In this document: positions 48,361-57,240 of the stretch, one piece after another | Numbering within the stretch: the first letter of the stretch is position 1 | How the letters are laid out: every line of letters begins with the position of its first letter | Assembly: GCA_002256005.1 (NCBI GenBank) | Contig: NKIQ01000019.1 | Coordinates: 1 to 63,510 of the forward strand | Length of the DNA stretch: 63,510 nucleotides | Source of the DNA: Alphaproteobacteria bacterium PA4 | GTDB lineage: Bacteria > Pseudomonadota > Alphaproteobacteria > Sphingomonadales > Sphingomonadaceae | Direction of reading: 5' to 3' | Program-made: the position numbers and the translations under genes | Notes under the pieces: model-generated | Database searches by the model: none | Told to the model about the DNA's origin: nothing | What the model saw: only the letters and a program-made list of their open reading frames with translations

Positions 48361-49718
48361 CCAAGCCCTTGCGGAAATTGCTCGTCGTCGAGGACGATGA
48401 GGGCCTGCAGCGTCAGCTGCGCTGGTCCTATGAGGATTATGAAGTGCTCATCGCCGGCGATCGCGATGCGGCGCTGACGCTGCTGCGCGCCGAAACGCCG
48501 GCGGTGGTGACGCTCGATCTCGGCCTGCCGCCCGATCCCGACGGCGTTTCCGAAGGCTTTGCGACGCTGGAGGAAATCCTCAAGGTGCGGCCGGAAACCA
48601 AGGTCATCGTCGCCTCCGGCCATGGCGCCCGCGAAAGCGCCCTGCGGGCCATCGCGCTCGGTGCGTTCGATTTCTATTCAAAGCCGGTCGATATCGACGA
48701 ACTCGGCATGATCGTGCGCCGGGCCTTTCATGTCGCCGATCTGGAGGCGGAGAATCGTCGCCTTGCCGAAACCGTGCGTGCCGGCAGCGGCGATGTGCTG
48801 GGCGGCATCGTTACCGGCGCGCCCGAAATGCTGAAGGTGGCACGGATGATCGAGCGGGTGGCCAGCGCCCAGGTCTCGGTGATGCTGCTTGGTGCCAGCG
48901 GCACTGGCAAGGAACTGCTGGCGCGCGGCGTGCACCGTGCCTCGCTGCGCGCCGCCAAGCCGTTCGTGGCCATCAATTGCGCGGCCATTCCGGAAAATCT
49001 GCTCGAATCCGAACTGTTCGGCTATGAGAAAGGCGCCTTTACCGGCGCCGTGAAGACCCAGGAGGGCAAGATCGAGCTGGCCGAAGGCGGCACATTGTTC
49101 CTTGATGAAGTCGGCGACATCCCGCTGCCCTTGCAGGTCAAGCTGCTGCGCTTCCTGCAGGAACGCGTCATCGAACGTATCGGCGGTCGCAAGGCGATCC
49201 CGGTCGATGTCCGCATCGTCTGCGCCACGCATCAGGATCTGGACGGCATGATCGCCAGCGGCCGGTTCCGCGAGGATCTGTTCTACCGCCTCGCCGAAAT
49301 CGTCGTGCGGATTCCGACGCTTGCCGAACGCCATGGCGATGCCGCGCTGCTCGCGCATCATTTCCTTGCCAAGTTTGCCGCCGACAACAACCGCAGTTTC
49401 AAGGGCTTCACCCCCGATGCCGTGGCGGCCATCACCGACTGGCACTGGCCGGGCAATGTCCGCGAGCTGGAAAACCGCATGAAGCGCGCCGTCATCATGG
49501 CGGAAGGCGCGCGGCTGACCGCGGCCGATCTCGATCTGGGCGAAAACAATGACGAGGCGGCACTGACACTGAAGACGGCGCGCGAAACCGCCGATCGGGT
49601 GGCGATCCGCAAGGTGCTGGCGCGCACCCAGAACAACATGTCGAGTGCGGCCAAGATCCTCGGCGTCAGTCGGCCGACCCTGTACGACCTGATGCGCGGC
49701 TATGGCATCGAGGCCTGA
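48357..49718 (+). CDS. prsR: PEP-CTERM-box response regulator PrsR (sigma-54 activator)
   Basis: The 453-residue NtrC-type regulator has a receiver domain (residues 5-125; phospho-Asp in [10 protein letters not shown]), an AAA+ sigma-54 domain ([15 protein letters not shown] Walker [11 protein letters not shown] loop, [11 protein letters not shown] Walker B) and a C-terminal Fis-type helix-turn-helix ([20 protein letters not shown]). It is expected to activate PEP-CTERM genes from sigma-54 promoters; one such promoter is at 21458-21473. Translationally coupled to prsK. Confidence 0.96.
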   Translation: MTKPLRKLLVVEDDEGLQRQLRWSYEDYEVLIAGDRDAALTLLRAETPAVVTLDLGLPPDPDGVSEGFATLEEILKVRPETKVIVASGHGARESALRAIALGAFDFYSKPVDIDELGMIVRRAFHVADLEAENRRLAETVRAGSGDVLGGIVTGAPEMLKVARMIERVASAQVSVMLLGASGTGKELLARGVHRASLRAAKPFVAINCAAIPENLLESELFGYEKGAFTGAVKTQEGKIELAEGGTLFLDEVGDIPLPLQVKLLRFLQERVIERIGGRKAIPVDVRIVCATHQDLDGMIASGRFREDLFYRLAEIVVRIPTLAERHGDAALLAHHFLAKFAADNNRSFKGFTPDAVAAITDWHWPGNVRELENRMKRAVIMAEGARLTAADLDLGENNDEAALTLKTARETADRVAIRKVLARTQNNMSSAAKILGVSRPTLYDLMRGYGIEA

Positions 49719-49792
49719 GACCCGACAAATCGCAGTCCCTTTGCGCCTTTGCTTGCATCGCCGCGCTGCATGGCCTAAGCGCGCGCTTCGGT

Positions 49793-49869
<77 letters not shown>

Positions 49870-50186
49870 GCCTTCCCCCAGCGTCTGAAATTGCTGTCCT
49901 TTGCGCCATTCGGGCCTGACTGTGCGCTGCGCAGCGGTCCCTCGCGCACCGCAAATAGTTAACCGTTCTTTACAAATTGACAAAGTTTACGGTTTGGCAC
50001 GCTGTCGGCGAGTCTTGGCCGCCGCGTGACCGATCATCATCATCGCATCGAGCAAGGTTCTGGCGACACATTCGTCGATTCAGGCCGTGTAGGACAGACG
50101 CAGGACTGGCGCGTTCTCTGGCGCTCTTGACAATTATAACCAAATCGGATAAACAATAGTGCAATTCTCACCGGAGATGCACGCGC
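49870..50186 (+). promoter_or_regulatory. Upstream region of the endolysin-holin operon
   Basis: No gene is seen in these 317 bp. A TTGACA (50127-50132), 17-bp spacer and TAAACA (50150-50155) form a good promoter 31 bp before the endolysin ATG. Further up, TTAA-N7-TTAC (49959-49973) resembles a CtrA site, and it overlaps an inverted repeat AACCGT (49961-49966) / ACGGTT (49989-49994). The stretch is AT-richer than its surroundings. Confidence 0.55.
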
Positions 50187-50729
50187 ATGGCGACGATCGA
50201 AACCCTGCTGGACGATCTGCTGGTCAAGGAAGGCGGCTATGTCGACCATCTCGATGACCGCGGCGGGGCGACGAATTTCGGCATCACCGTCGCGGTGGCG
50301 CGCGCGCATGGCTGGAACGGACCGATGCGGGATTTGCCGCGCGATCTGGCCTTGACGATCTATCGGCGCCGTTACTGGTCGGCGCCGCGTTTCGACCGGG
50401 TGGCGGCGCTGGCGCCAAACGTCGCCGCCGAACTGTTCGATACCGGCGTCAACATGGGGCCGGCGGTCGCCATCGGTTTCCTGCAGCGCAGCCTCAATGC
50501 CCTCAACCGCCAGGGCCGCGACTGGCCGGACATCGCGCTCGACCGCGTCATCGGCCCGGCGACGCTGGGCGCGGTGGCACGCCTGCTGGCGGTGCGCGGT
50601 GATCGCGGCGAAACGGTGCTGCTCACCGCGCTGAATGCCCTGCAGGGCGCCCGCTACATCGAACTCGCCGAAGGGCGTGCCGCCAACGAAAGCTTCCTGT
50701 TCGGCTGGCTCGCCGCCCGCGTCGCCTGA
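50187..50729 (+). CDS. Endolysin, glycoside hydrolase family 108
   Basis: The 180-residue muramidase has the GH108 motif EGGYVDHLDDRGGATNFGIT (residues 16-35, catalytic Glu16) and a C-terminal PG_binding_3 region (LNALQGARYIELAEGR). It cuts peptidoglycan glycan. No signal peptide is seen, as expected for a holin-released enzyme. A three-helix holin gene follows by 26 bp. The same pair serves lysis in the Rhodobacter gene transfer agent, and it occurs on phages as well. Confidence 0.92.
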   Translation: MATIETLLDDLLVKEGGYVDHLDDRGGATNFGITVAVARAHGWNGPMRDLPRDLALTIYRRRYWSAPRFDRVAALAPNVAAELFDTGVNMGPAVAIGFLQRSLNALNRQGRDWPDIALDRVIGPATLGAVARLLAVRGDRGETVLLTALNALQGARYIELAEGRAANESFLFGWLAARVA

Positions 50730-50755
50730 TCTTTCCTGTCGCAAAGGACAAAACC

Positions 50756-51169
50756 ATGGCCATTCTCGATGTGCTGATCGCCCCGGTCGCCAAGCTGCTC
50801 GACAAGATCATCCCGGACCCCAAGGCACGCGACGAGGCCAAGCTGGCGCTGCTGCAATTGCAGGGCAGCCAGGAGCTCGATCTCGTCCAGGCCCAGCTCT
50901 CCGCCATTGTCGCCGAGGCCAACAGCGCCGATCCCTGGACCAGCCGCGCCCGGCCGAGCTTCCTCTATGTCATGTATGTGCTGCTGCTCTGGTCGATCCC
51001 GATGGGACTGATCGCGGCGGTGAAGCCCGACATGGCCAAGGCCATCGGCGAAGGCATGACGGCCTATCTGCAGGGCATTCCCGAACCGCTCTACGCGCTC
51101 TTCGGCACCGGCTATCTCGGCTATACGGCGGCGCGGCAGTGGGGGAAGGTGAAGGGCGCGGACAAATAG
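50756..51169 (+). CDS. Three-TM holin family protein
   Basis: The 137-residue protein has an amphipathic N-terminus (ILDVLIAPVAKLLDKIIPDP), a charged helix, and hydrophobic segments at about 66-84 and 104-124. RPSFLYVMYVLLLW and ALFGTGYLGYTAARQW match the Holin_3TM family. It would form the membrane lesion that lets the upstream endolysin reach the wall. Same operon, 26-bp gap. Confidence 0.9.
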   Translation: MAILDVLIAPVAKLLDKIIPDPKARDEAKLALLQLQGSQELDLVQAQLSAIVAEANSADPWTSRARPSFLYVMYVLLLWSIPMGLIAAVKPDMAKAIGEGMTAYLQGIPEPLYALFGTGYLGYTAARQWGKVKGADK

Positions 51170-51200
51170 CCTGTCCACACCCGCAAGCGGAATCTGCTGA

Positions 51201-52709
51201 CTATCGAACGCTCGCCATCTCGTAGAGGAAATCGACGAAGCCCATGGTGCTGCCGACGAGGCCCTGCACCTTGGGATTGCTCGAATCGATGACGAAATAT
51301 TCGTTCGGCGCATGGGCGCCGCTGCCATGGCCAAGGCCGAACTGGCCAGCCGGCAGATTGACCGGCGGCTGGGTGAAGACGCTGCCCGGCCAGCTGCCGG
51401 CGAGGCGCGGGTTGAGCGTCGCGGCGGCGCCGTTGCGGGCATAGACCGCCTGCTGGGCGCGGATGACGCGGCTCTTCTCATCGGTTTCGGTGGGATCATA
51501 GCCGCCCGAGACCACCACTTCGATATCGCCGAAGCCGCGCTTGGCGAGGTGGGCGCGCAGCTTGGTTTCGGCTTCCTTGAACGTCTGGTTGGGCACCAGC
51601 CGGCATTCCAGCTTGGCCTCGGCCCGGCCGGGCAGCACGGTCTTGCCGCCGGTGCCGGTATAGCCAGCCACGAGCCCCTGGATGTTGACGGTCGGCTGCG
51701 ACGCCAGCCGCTGCACCGCCTGTTCCCAGGGCTCGTCGTTGATCCAGGCCTTGACGCCGAACGCCGCCTTCAACTCCGCCTCGCTGCTGGCGCGGGCGTT
51801 GAGCAGCAGCAATTCCTTTTCGCGCGCCGTCAGCGGGCGGACATTGTCGAACCAGCCGTCGATTGCCGGGGTATGGCCATCGGCGGCGACGAGCGTGTTC
51901 AGCGCCTGCACCAGATGCCAGACCGGGCTGTCGACGATGGCGTGATAGCTGGAATGAATGTCGCCCTTCGGCCCGCGGCCCCAGTGCGTCCCGCTGGCGA
52001 TCAGCTGGAATTCCAGCGGGCCCTTGGCGCCCAGGTTGATGTCGACGCTGCCATCGGCGCTCTGCCAGGCGGAGGGGATGATGACCCCTTCGCATTTTTT
52101 CAGCGCCGCCAGCACCTCGGGCGCCTGCACGATCTGGTGGAAGTGCGGGGAGGCGATTTCCTCCTCCCCTTCCGCCACCAGCACCAGATTGACCGGCAGT
52201 GTCTTGCCGGCGGCGCGGAAGGCGTGCAGCGCGCCGAGAAAGGCTGCCTCCGGCCCCTTCTGATTGATGGCGCCGCGGCCGATGACGACGCGGCCGAAGC
52301 CGGGCTTGTCGCTCAGCGCCGCATCGAACGGCGGGCTGACCCATTCACTGGGGTTCACCTGCTTCACGTCATACATGAAATAGATGCCCATGGTGCGCTT
52401 GGCGCCGGCGTCGAGCGTCGCGAAAATGCCGGGCTGGCCATCGGTCTTCATCTTCTTGACCATCTGGAAGCCGGCGTCGCGGAGCAGGCCCATGGTATAG
52501 TCGCAGCTCTCGTCCATCCGCCAATTCTCGGCGGCGATGCCGGGGTGGCGGATCCAGTCCTGCAGGCGCTGGATGCTGGCGGCCTTGCCGGCCTCGGCGG
52601 CGGCGCGGATGGCGGCCATATCGCTGTTGCCGGCGCTTGCTCGCGCCGGGATCAGCGCGGCGGCGGTGGCAGCCAGAAGCGTGCGGCGGTCGATGCTGGT
52701 GTCGGTCAT
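51201..52709 (-). CDS. Tat-exported M20-family peptidase with altered metal ligands
   Basis: The 502-residue protein starts MTDTSIDRRTLLAATAAAL, a twin-arginine signal cleaved near ARASAG. The M20 fold is recognisable: YFMYDVKQVNPSEW stands where the family has a His-x-Asp, RGAINQKGPEA where it has RGxxDxKG, and EGEEEIASPHF and GHGSGAHAPNEYF keep the Glu pair and the last His. Thus one His and one bridging Asp are replaced by Met and Asn. It may bind one metal, act on an unusual substrate or be a binding protein. ATG 52709 is preferred over 52721. Confidence 0.88.
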   Translation of the reverse strand: MTDTSIDRRTLLAATAAALIPARASAGNSDMAAIRAAAEAGKAASIQRLQDWIRHPGIAAENWRMDESCDYTMGLLRDAGFQMVKKMKTDGQPGIFATLDAGAKRTMGIYFMYDVKQVNPSEWVSPPFDAALSDKPGFGRVVIGRGAINQKGPEAAFLGALHAFRAAGKTLPVNLVLVAEGEEEIASPHFHQIVQAPEVLAALKKCEGVIIPSAWQSADGSVDINLGAKGPLEFQLIASGTHWGRGPKGDIHSSYHAIVDSPVWHLVQALNTLVAADGHTPAIDGWFDNVRPLTAREKELLLLNARASSEAELKAAFGVKAWINDEPWEQAVQRLASQPTVNIQGLVAGYTGTGGKTVLPGRAEAKLECRLVPNQTFKEAETKLRAHLAKRGFGDIEVVVSGGYDPTETDEKSRVIRAQQAVYARNGAAATLNPRLAGSWPGSVFTQPPVNLPAGQFGLGHGSGAHAPNEYFVIDSSNPKVQGLVGSTMGFVDFLYEMASVR

Positions 52710-52833
52710 GCTGTGCCCCATGATGCTGATGTGGCGCGACTATCAGCGGCGGTGGCGGCCCTGTCCAGCCTCACCTTGACGAGAGGGCCATGGCCCCCGA
52801 TGTCTGCTGTCTCCCAGCCCGAAGGACGCCCCG

Positions 52834-53064
52834 ATGACCATTGCCCGCTATGCCGTGATCCGTGACGCCGGCAAATGGCGGGTGAATTTCGAAGGCATGA
52901 ACTACGGCTATTACGACGATGCCGCGGCGGCGACGGCAGTGGCGATCCAGACGGCGCACAAGGCCGGGGAGGGTGGCTATCAGGCGCAGGTGCTGGTCGA
53001 AACCCTGCCGATGCAGTTCCGCATCGCCTGGACCTATGGCGAGGATGCGCTGCCGGCGGGATAG
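52834..53064 (+). CDS. Small conserved hypothetical protein
   Basis: The 76-residue product (MTIARYAVIRDAGKWRVNF) alternates beta-strands and one helix (about 28-45) and has no cysteines or membrane segment. AAGGA lies 10 bases upstream of the ATG, and codon use is typical of the window. Its style resembles DUF2188-like small proteins, but I do not assign a family. It is convergent with rnhA, 9 bp apart. Confidence 0.72.
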   Translation: MTIARYAVIRDAGKWRVNFEGMNYGYYDDAAAATAVAIQTAHKAGEGGYQAQVLVETLPMQFRIAWTYGEDALPAG

Positions 53065-53073
53065 CCCTGCTGT

Positions 53074-53541
53074 TCAGCGCCGGCGCAGTTCCACAATCGC
53101 TTCATTGGCCAGGGCATCGGCGCGTTCATTGTCGGGGTCGCCGCTATGGCCCTTCACCCAGCGCCATTCGATGGTGTGGCGCTTGCAGGCGGTGAGCAAC
53201 GCCTGCCAGAGTTCGGCATTCTTCACCGGCTTCTTGTCCGTCGTCTTCCAGCCATTGCGCTGCCAGCCATGCACCCATTTGGTGATGCCATCGCGGACAT
53301 AATTGCTGTCGGTGGACAGGATGACATGCGCCGGCACCTTCAGCGCGTTGAGCGCCTCGATGGCCCCGGTCAGCTCCATGCGGTTGTTGGTGGTGTGCGC
53401 CTCGGCGCCCATCAGCGTCTTTTCGGTGCCATTGGCGGCGCGCAGGATGGCGCCCCAGCCGCCGATGCCGGGGTTGCCCTTGCAGGCGCCATCGGTGGCG
53501 ATGACAACACGCGGCCGGGATTCGCTGGCGGTTTCGGTCAT
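53074..53541 (-). CDS. rnhA: Ribonuclease HI
   Basis: The 155-residue enzyme degrades RNA in RNA-DNA hybrids. The catalytic acidic residues are visible: Asp17 ([12 protein letters not shown]), Glu in [10 protein letters not shown] (about 55), Asp in LSTDSNYV (about 77) and Asp in [11 protein letters not shown] near the end. Its start overlaps the thrB stop (ATGA), a pairing common in alphaproteobacteria. Confidence 0.97.
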   Translation of the reverse strand: MTETASESRPRVVIATDGACKGNPGIGGWGAILRAANGTEKTLMGAEAHTTNNRMELTGAIEALNALKVPAHVILSTDSNYVRDGITKWVHGWQRNGWKTTDKKPVKNAELWQALLTACKRHTIEWRWVKGHSGDPDNERADALANEAIVELRRR

Positions 53542-54497
53542 CGGCCCAACATCATGTCGGGCGTGGCGCGGGCGTACCAGGCCATGCGCCGGGCAAAGGC
53601 CATCGGGTCCTTGCGCGTCACCAGCGCATCGGCCGGCGTGTTCAGCCAGTCATAGGCGCGGGTCAGCGTGAAGCGCAGCGCCGCGCCCTGGCCGAGCCGG
53701 GGCAAGGCGGTGATTTCCGCTGCGGTCAGCCCGGCGGTTTCGGCATAGCCGGCGGCGAGCGCGGCGGCGCGTTCGGGATAGTGCACGCGCCCCACCGCCG
53801 AAAAGCACCAGGCGGCATGGGTGACCGCATAGTCGAAGGCCCGCGCCTCTGTACAGGCAAAGTAGAAATCGATGAGGCCGGTGACGGTCTCGCCGTTCAG
53901 CAGCACATTGTCGGGAAACAGATCGGTGTGGACGGCGGCCATCGGCAGGCCGAGCGGCCAGTCATCGGCGGCGGCCAGTGCGTCGGCGACCAGCCCCGGC
54001 AGATCGGCGTCGATATCGGCCATGCCGGTGCCGCAGCGCAGCGCCATCGCCCGCCAGGCGGCATGGCCGAGATTGTTGGCGCGATAGGGCGCGAAATCCG
54101 CCACCGCAGTGTGTAGCCGACCCAGTGCGGCGCCGATGGCGTGGCAATGCGCCGGGCTGGGTTCCGCCACCGACAGGCCGGGCACGAATTCGATGATGCA
54201 GGCCGGGCGGCCGTTGAGTTCGGTCAGCGCCACGCCGTCACGGTTGGGAATGGGCCGCGGCACCGGCAGGCCCTTGTCGGCCAGATGGGTCATCAGCGCC
54301 AGGAACCAGGGCAGATCTTCGGTGACGACGCGTTCTTCATAGAGGGTCAGGATGAAGCGGGCGCGGTCGGTATCCAGCAGGAAATTGCTGTTCTGCACGC
54401 CTTCGGCGATGCCCTTGCAGCTGAGCGCGCGGCCGATATCATACTGCACGAGGAATTCCGCCAGCTGGCTGGCGGTGACGGCGGTGAAAACAGCCAT
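53538..54497 (-). CDS. thrB: Homoserine kinase (APH-fold type)
   Basis: The 319-residue kinase phosphorylates homoserine in threonine synthesis. It belongs to the aminoglycoside-phosphotransferase-like type: [12 protein letters not shown], the catalytic [11 protein letters not shown] (about 190-200) and [17 protein letters not shown]. It is preceded by ispH (19 bp) and overlaps rnhA, giving an ispH-thrB-rnhA operon on the minus strand. Confidence 0.95.
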   Translation of the reverse strand: MAVFTAVTASQLAEFLVQYDIGRALSCKGIAEGVQNSNFLLDTDRARFILTLYEERVVTEDLPWFLALMTHLADKGLPVPRPIPNRDGVALTELNGRPACIIEFVPGLSVAEPSPAHCHAIGAALGRLHTAVADFAPYRANNLGHAAWRAMALRCGTGMADIDADLPGLVADALAAADDWPLGLPMAAVHTDLFPDNVLLNGETVTGLIDFYFACTEARAFDYAVTHAAWCFSAVGRVHYPERAAALAAGYAETAGLTAAEITALPRLGQGAALRFTLTRAYDWLNTPADALVTRKDPMAFARRMAWYARATPDMMLGR

Positions 54498-54516
54498 GGC
54501 GGCGCGCCGCTGCGGC

Positions 54517-55485
54517 TTATTCGGCGACGAGCGCGCGCGGCAGCTTGAACACCACCTGCTCGACCGCGGTGGTGATGTTCTCGGTGGTGACGGTGTAGCG
54601 TTCGCCCAGCGCCGCCAGCACTTCCTGCACCAGGATTTCGGGGGCGGAGGCGCCGGCGGTCAGCCCGACGTGCTGAACCCCGTCGAACCAGGCCCAGTCG
54701 ATTTCGGCGGCGCGCTGGATCAGATAGGCGGCGGCGCCTTCACGCTCGGCAACTTCGCGCAGTCGCTGCGAATTGGAAGAATTGGTGGCGCCGATGACCA
54801 GTACCAGGTCGCAGCGCGGCGCCATCGCCTTGACCGCCGCCTGACGATTGGAGGTGGCGTAGCAGATATCGTCGCCCTTCGGCCCGATGATGCTGGGGAA
54901 ACGGCGCTGTAGTTCCGCCACCATGTCGGCGGTATCGTCGACCGACAGCGTCGTTTGCGTGAGAAAGCCGAGATTTTCGGGATCGGCGACGGTGACCGCC
55001 TGCGCATCCTCCAGCGTTTCGATGAGCGTCATGGCGCCCTCCGGCACCTGGCCGAAGGTGCCGATGACCTCGGGATGGCCCTGATGGCCGATGAACAGGA
55101 TATGGCGGCCCTGATCGACCAGCCGTTCGGCCTGGCGATGCACCTTGGACACCAGCGGGCAGGTGGCATCGAGATAGTTCAGCCCGCGCATTTCGGCGGC
55201 GGCCGGCACCGCCTTGGGCACGCCATGTGCGGAAAATACCACCGGCACGCCGTCGGGCACTTCATCCAGTTCCTCGACGAAGATGGCGCCCTTGTCCTTC
55301 AGACTGTCGACGACGAAGCGGTTGTGGACGATCTCGTGGCGGACATAGACTGGCGCCCCCCAGCGCTCCAGCGCCAGCTCGACGATATGGATGGCGCGGT
55401 CGACGCCGGCGCAAAAGCCGCGGGGGGCGGCGACCAGCACGGCCAGATCGGACTTCAGGGCGGAATGGGCAAAGGGCGCGTTCAT
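54517..55485 (-). CDS. ispH: 4-hydroxy-3-methylbut-2-enyl diphosphate reductase
   Basis: The 322-residue iron-sulfur enzyme makes IPP and DMAPP in the last step of the MEP pathway. The three cluster cysteines are in [11 protein letters not shown] (Cys25), [13 protein letters not shown] (near 109) and [11 protein letters not shown] (near 207); the Glu-Asn-Thr region [10 protein letters not shown] is present. ATG 55485 is preferred because homology starts there. First gene of ispH-thrB-rnhA. Confidence 0.97.
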   Translation of the reverse strand: MNAPFAHSALKSDLAVLVAAPRGFCAGVDRAIHIVELALERWGAPVYVRHEIVHNRFVVDSLKDKGAIFVEELDEVPDGVPVVFSAHGVPKAVPAAAEMRGLNYLDATCPLVSKVHRQAERLVDQGRHILFIGHQGHPEVIGTFGQVPEGAMTLIETLEDAQAVTVADPENLGFLTQTTLSVDDTADMVAELQRRFPSIIGPKGDDICYATSNRQAAVKAMAPRCDLVLVIGATNSSNSQRLREVAEREGAAAYLIQRAAEIDWAWFDGVQHVGLTAGASAPEILVQEVLAALGERYTVTTENITTAVEQVVFKLPRALVAE

Positions 55486-55614
55486 GCCGCCGCTGATAGA
55501 AGATTGCGCAAGGCTGCGCCAGACCGCTTTGCGCCGCAGGTGGGGCATGACATTGGCGATGCGACAACCTAAGGAAGCATCAGGCGCTTGCCAGCTGTAA
55601 AGGGACTGCCCCCC

Positions 55615-56238
55615 GTGTCGAACCTGCGTACCATTGCCCTTCTCGCCCTCGCCGCCACGGCGCTGGCCGGCTGCCAGCGCAACCCGCTGGTGGTGAAGCG
55701 GTCGTTCTGCCCGGCGGTCGCCGTGCCGACCTATGCCGGCGACACGACGCTGTTCCGCCCCGGCACGGCGCCCGACGCCGTCAATATCGATGTGGTGGCA
55801 ACGATCACCAACGTCCGCGACACCTGTGTCGAAACCGCCACCACCTATGCCAGCGACGTGACCTATGATGTGGTCGCCCGGCGCAACGATACCGCCGGCG
55901 CCCGCAGCCTGACGCTGCCGGTGTTCGCCAGCGTCGTGCAGGGTGGCAATCTGTTGATGTCGAAGCAGATCAGCAGCGTCACCATCAGCTTTGCCGATGG
56001 CCAGGCCCGCGCCACCGGCAAGGGCGGTGCTCGCGCCAACATCTCGCGCGCCGCCGCCTCGCTCTCCCCTGAAACCCAGGCGCTGATCAATCGGAAGCGC
56101 AAGGCCACCGACCCCGACGCCGCGGTCGACCCGCTCGCCGACCCGACCGTGCGCGCCGCCATCCGTGCCGCCAGTTTCGAAGTGCTGGTGGGGTTCCAGC
56201 TCGATGAGCGTGGACTGGCCTATAACGTCACGAAGTGA
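55615..56238 (+). CDS. Putative lipoprotein, unknown function
   Basis: The 207-residue product starts at GTG 55615 with a lipoprotein signal ([19 protein letters not shown]; lipidated Cys near residue 18). The body is beta-rich with two cysteines (RSFCPAV and RDTCVET) that may form a disulfide. A C-terminal low-complexity region contains charged and alanine-rich stretches. No family recognised. AAGGGA lies upstream. It is convergent with the HMG-CoA-lyase-like gene. Confidence 0.82.
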   Translation: MSNLRTIALLALAATALAGCQRNPLVVKRSFCPAVAVPTYAGDTTLFRPGTAPDAVNIDVVATITNVRDTCVETATTYASDVTYDVVARRNDTAGARSLTLPVFASVVQGGNLLMSKQISSVTISFADGQARATGKGGARANISRAAASLSPETQALINRKRKATDPDAAVDPLADPTVRAAIRAASFEVLVGFQLDERGLAYNVTK

Positions 56239-56247
56239 GGCGCCACC

Positions 56248-57174
56248 TCACGCCGCCTGGACAAACCCCAACGGCAGGCCAGCGTCGGGCGTGAAGCCGT
56301 AAAGCGGTTCGCCGGGCAGGGCTTCGGCGAGGATGTGGCGAACCTGCAAGAGCTTTTCGAGGTCGATGCCTGTGGTCAGGCCCATCGCCTCCAGCATGAA
56401 CACCAGATCCTCGGTGACGATATTGCCGCTGGCGCCGGGCGCGAACGGGCAACCGCCCAGCCCGCCCAGCGAGGCATCGAAGGTGGTGATCCCGACATCG
56501 AGACCGGCCATGACATTCGCAAGGCCGAGCCCGCGGGTGTTGTGCAGGTGCAGCCCGGTCAGCCTGTCGGCCCCGATGGCGGCGTGCACGGCGCGCACCA
56601 GCGCGCGCACCTGCGCCGGATTGGCATAGCCGGTGGTATCGGACAGGCCGACCTCGTCGACGCCCGCCGCCATCAGGGCTTCGGCAAGCTCCACCACTTT
56701 CGACTCGGTCACAACCCCTTCCAGCGTGCAGCCGAAGGCCGTCGAGACGCTGCCTTCGAAATGCGGGCGCGCCCCGGCCGGCTGGGCCTGCACCATGGCG
56801 GCGACGGCCCGCACTTCGTCCAGCACCTGCGCATGGGTGCGGCGGAGGTTTTTCAGCGAGTGCGTCTCGCTCGCCGACAGCGGCAGCGTCAGCTTGTGGG
56901 CGCCGGCGGCGATGGCGGCTTCGGCGCCTTTCGCATTGGGGACCAGCACGGCGACGGTCAGGCCGGGATGGCGGCGGGCGTGCGCCACCACGGCGGCGGT
57001 ATCGGCGAGCTGCGGCAGCAGTTTTGCCGGCACGAAGCTGCCGACCTCGATCTCGGTGACGCCGGCGGCAACCTCCGCATCGATCCAGGCGCATTTGGCA
57101 GCAAGCGTCATCACGCGGTCAATCGACTGCAATCCGTCGCGCAGACCCACTTCGCTGATCAGGATATCGGGCAT
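56248..57174 (-). CDS. mvaB: Hydroxymethylglutaryl-CoA lyase-like enzyme
   Basis: The 308-residue TIM-barrel enzyme has the catalytic residues EVGLRDGLQ (Arg12, Asp13), the metal pair His209-x-His211 in GLHLHNTRGLG and the signature cysteine Cys242 in GLGGCPFAPGASGN. It cleaves 3-hydroxy-3-methylglutaryl-CoA or a related substrate such as citramalyl-CoA to acetyl-CoA and a keto acid. It is divergent from a CaiB-type CoA transferase across 66 bp, so the two may activate and cleave the same acid. Confidence 0.9.
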   Translation of the reverse strand: MPDILISEVGLRDGLQSIDRVMTLAAKCAWIDAEVAAGVTEIEVGSFVPAKLLPQLADTAAVVAHARRHPGLTVAVLVPNAKGAEAAIAAGAHKLTLPLSASETHSLKNLRRTHAQVLDEVRAVAAMVQAQPAGARPHFEGSVSTAFGCTLEGVVTESKVVELAEALMAAGVDEVGLSDTTGYANPAQVRALVRAVHAAIGADRLTGLHLHNTRGLGLANVMAGLDVGITTFDASLGGLGGCPFAPGASGNIVTEDLVFMLEAMGLTTGIDLEKLLQVRHILAEALPGEPLYGFTPDAGLPLGFVQAA

Positions 57175-57240
57175 CGGCTTGCTCCAGAATTTGTCCGGAC
57201 ATATGCCGGTGCCGCGCCATGTTTACCAGAGGAATGCCGC

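Noticed and set aside
49995-50010. TGGCACG-like -24 element upstream of the endolysin as a sigma-54 promoter
   Set aside because: GG-N10-GC spacing is met, but the -12 reads CGGCG instead of TTGCA, and a better TTGACA/TAAACA promoter lies closer to the gene.
56335-57240. Long upstream extension of the CoA transferase frame
   Set aside because: It is antisense to the HMG-CoA-lyase-like gene; family homology and a good ribosome-binding site begin at 57241.
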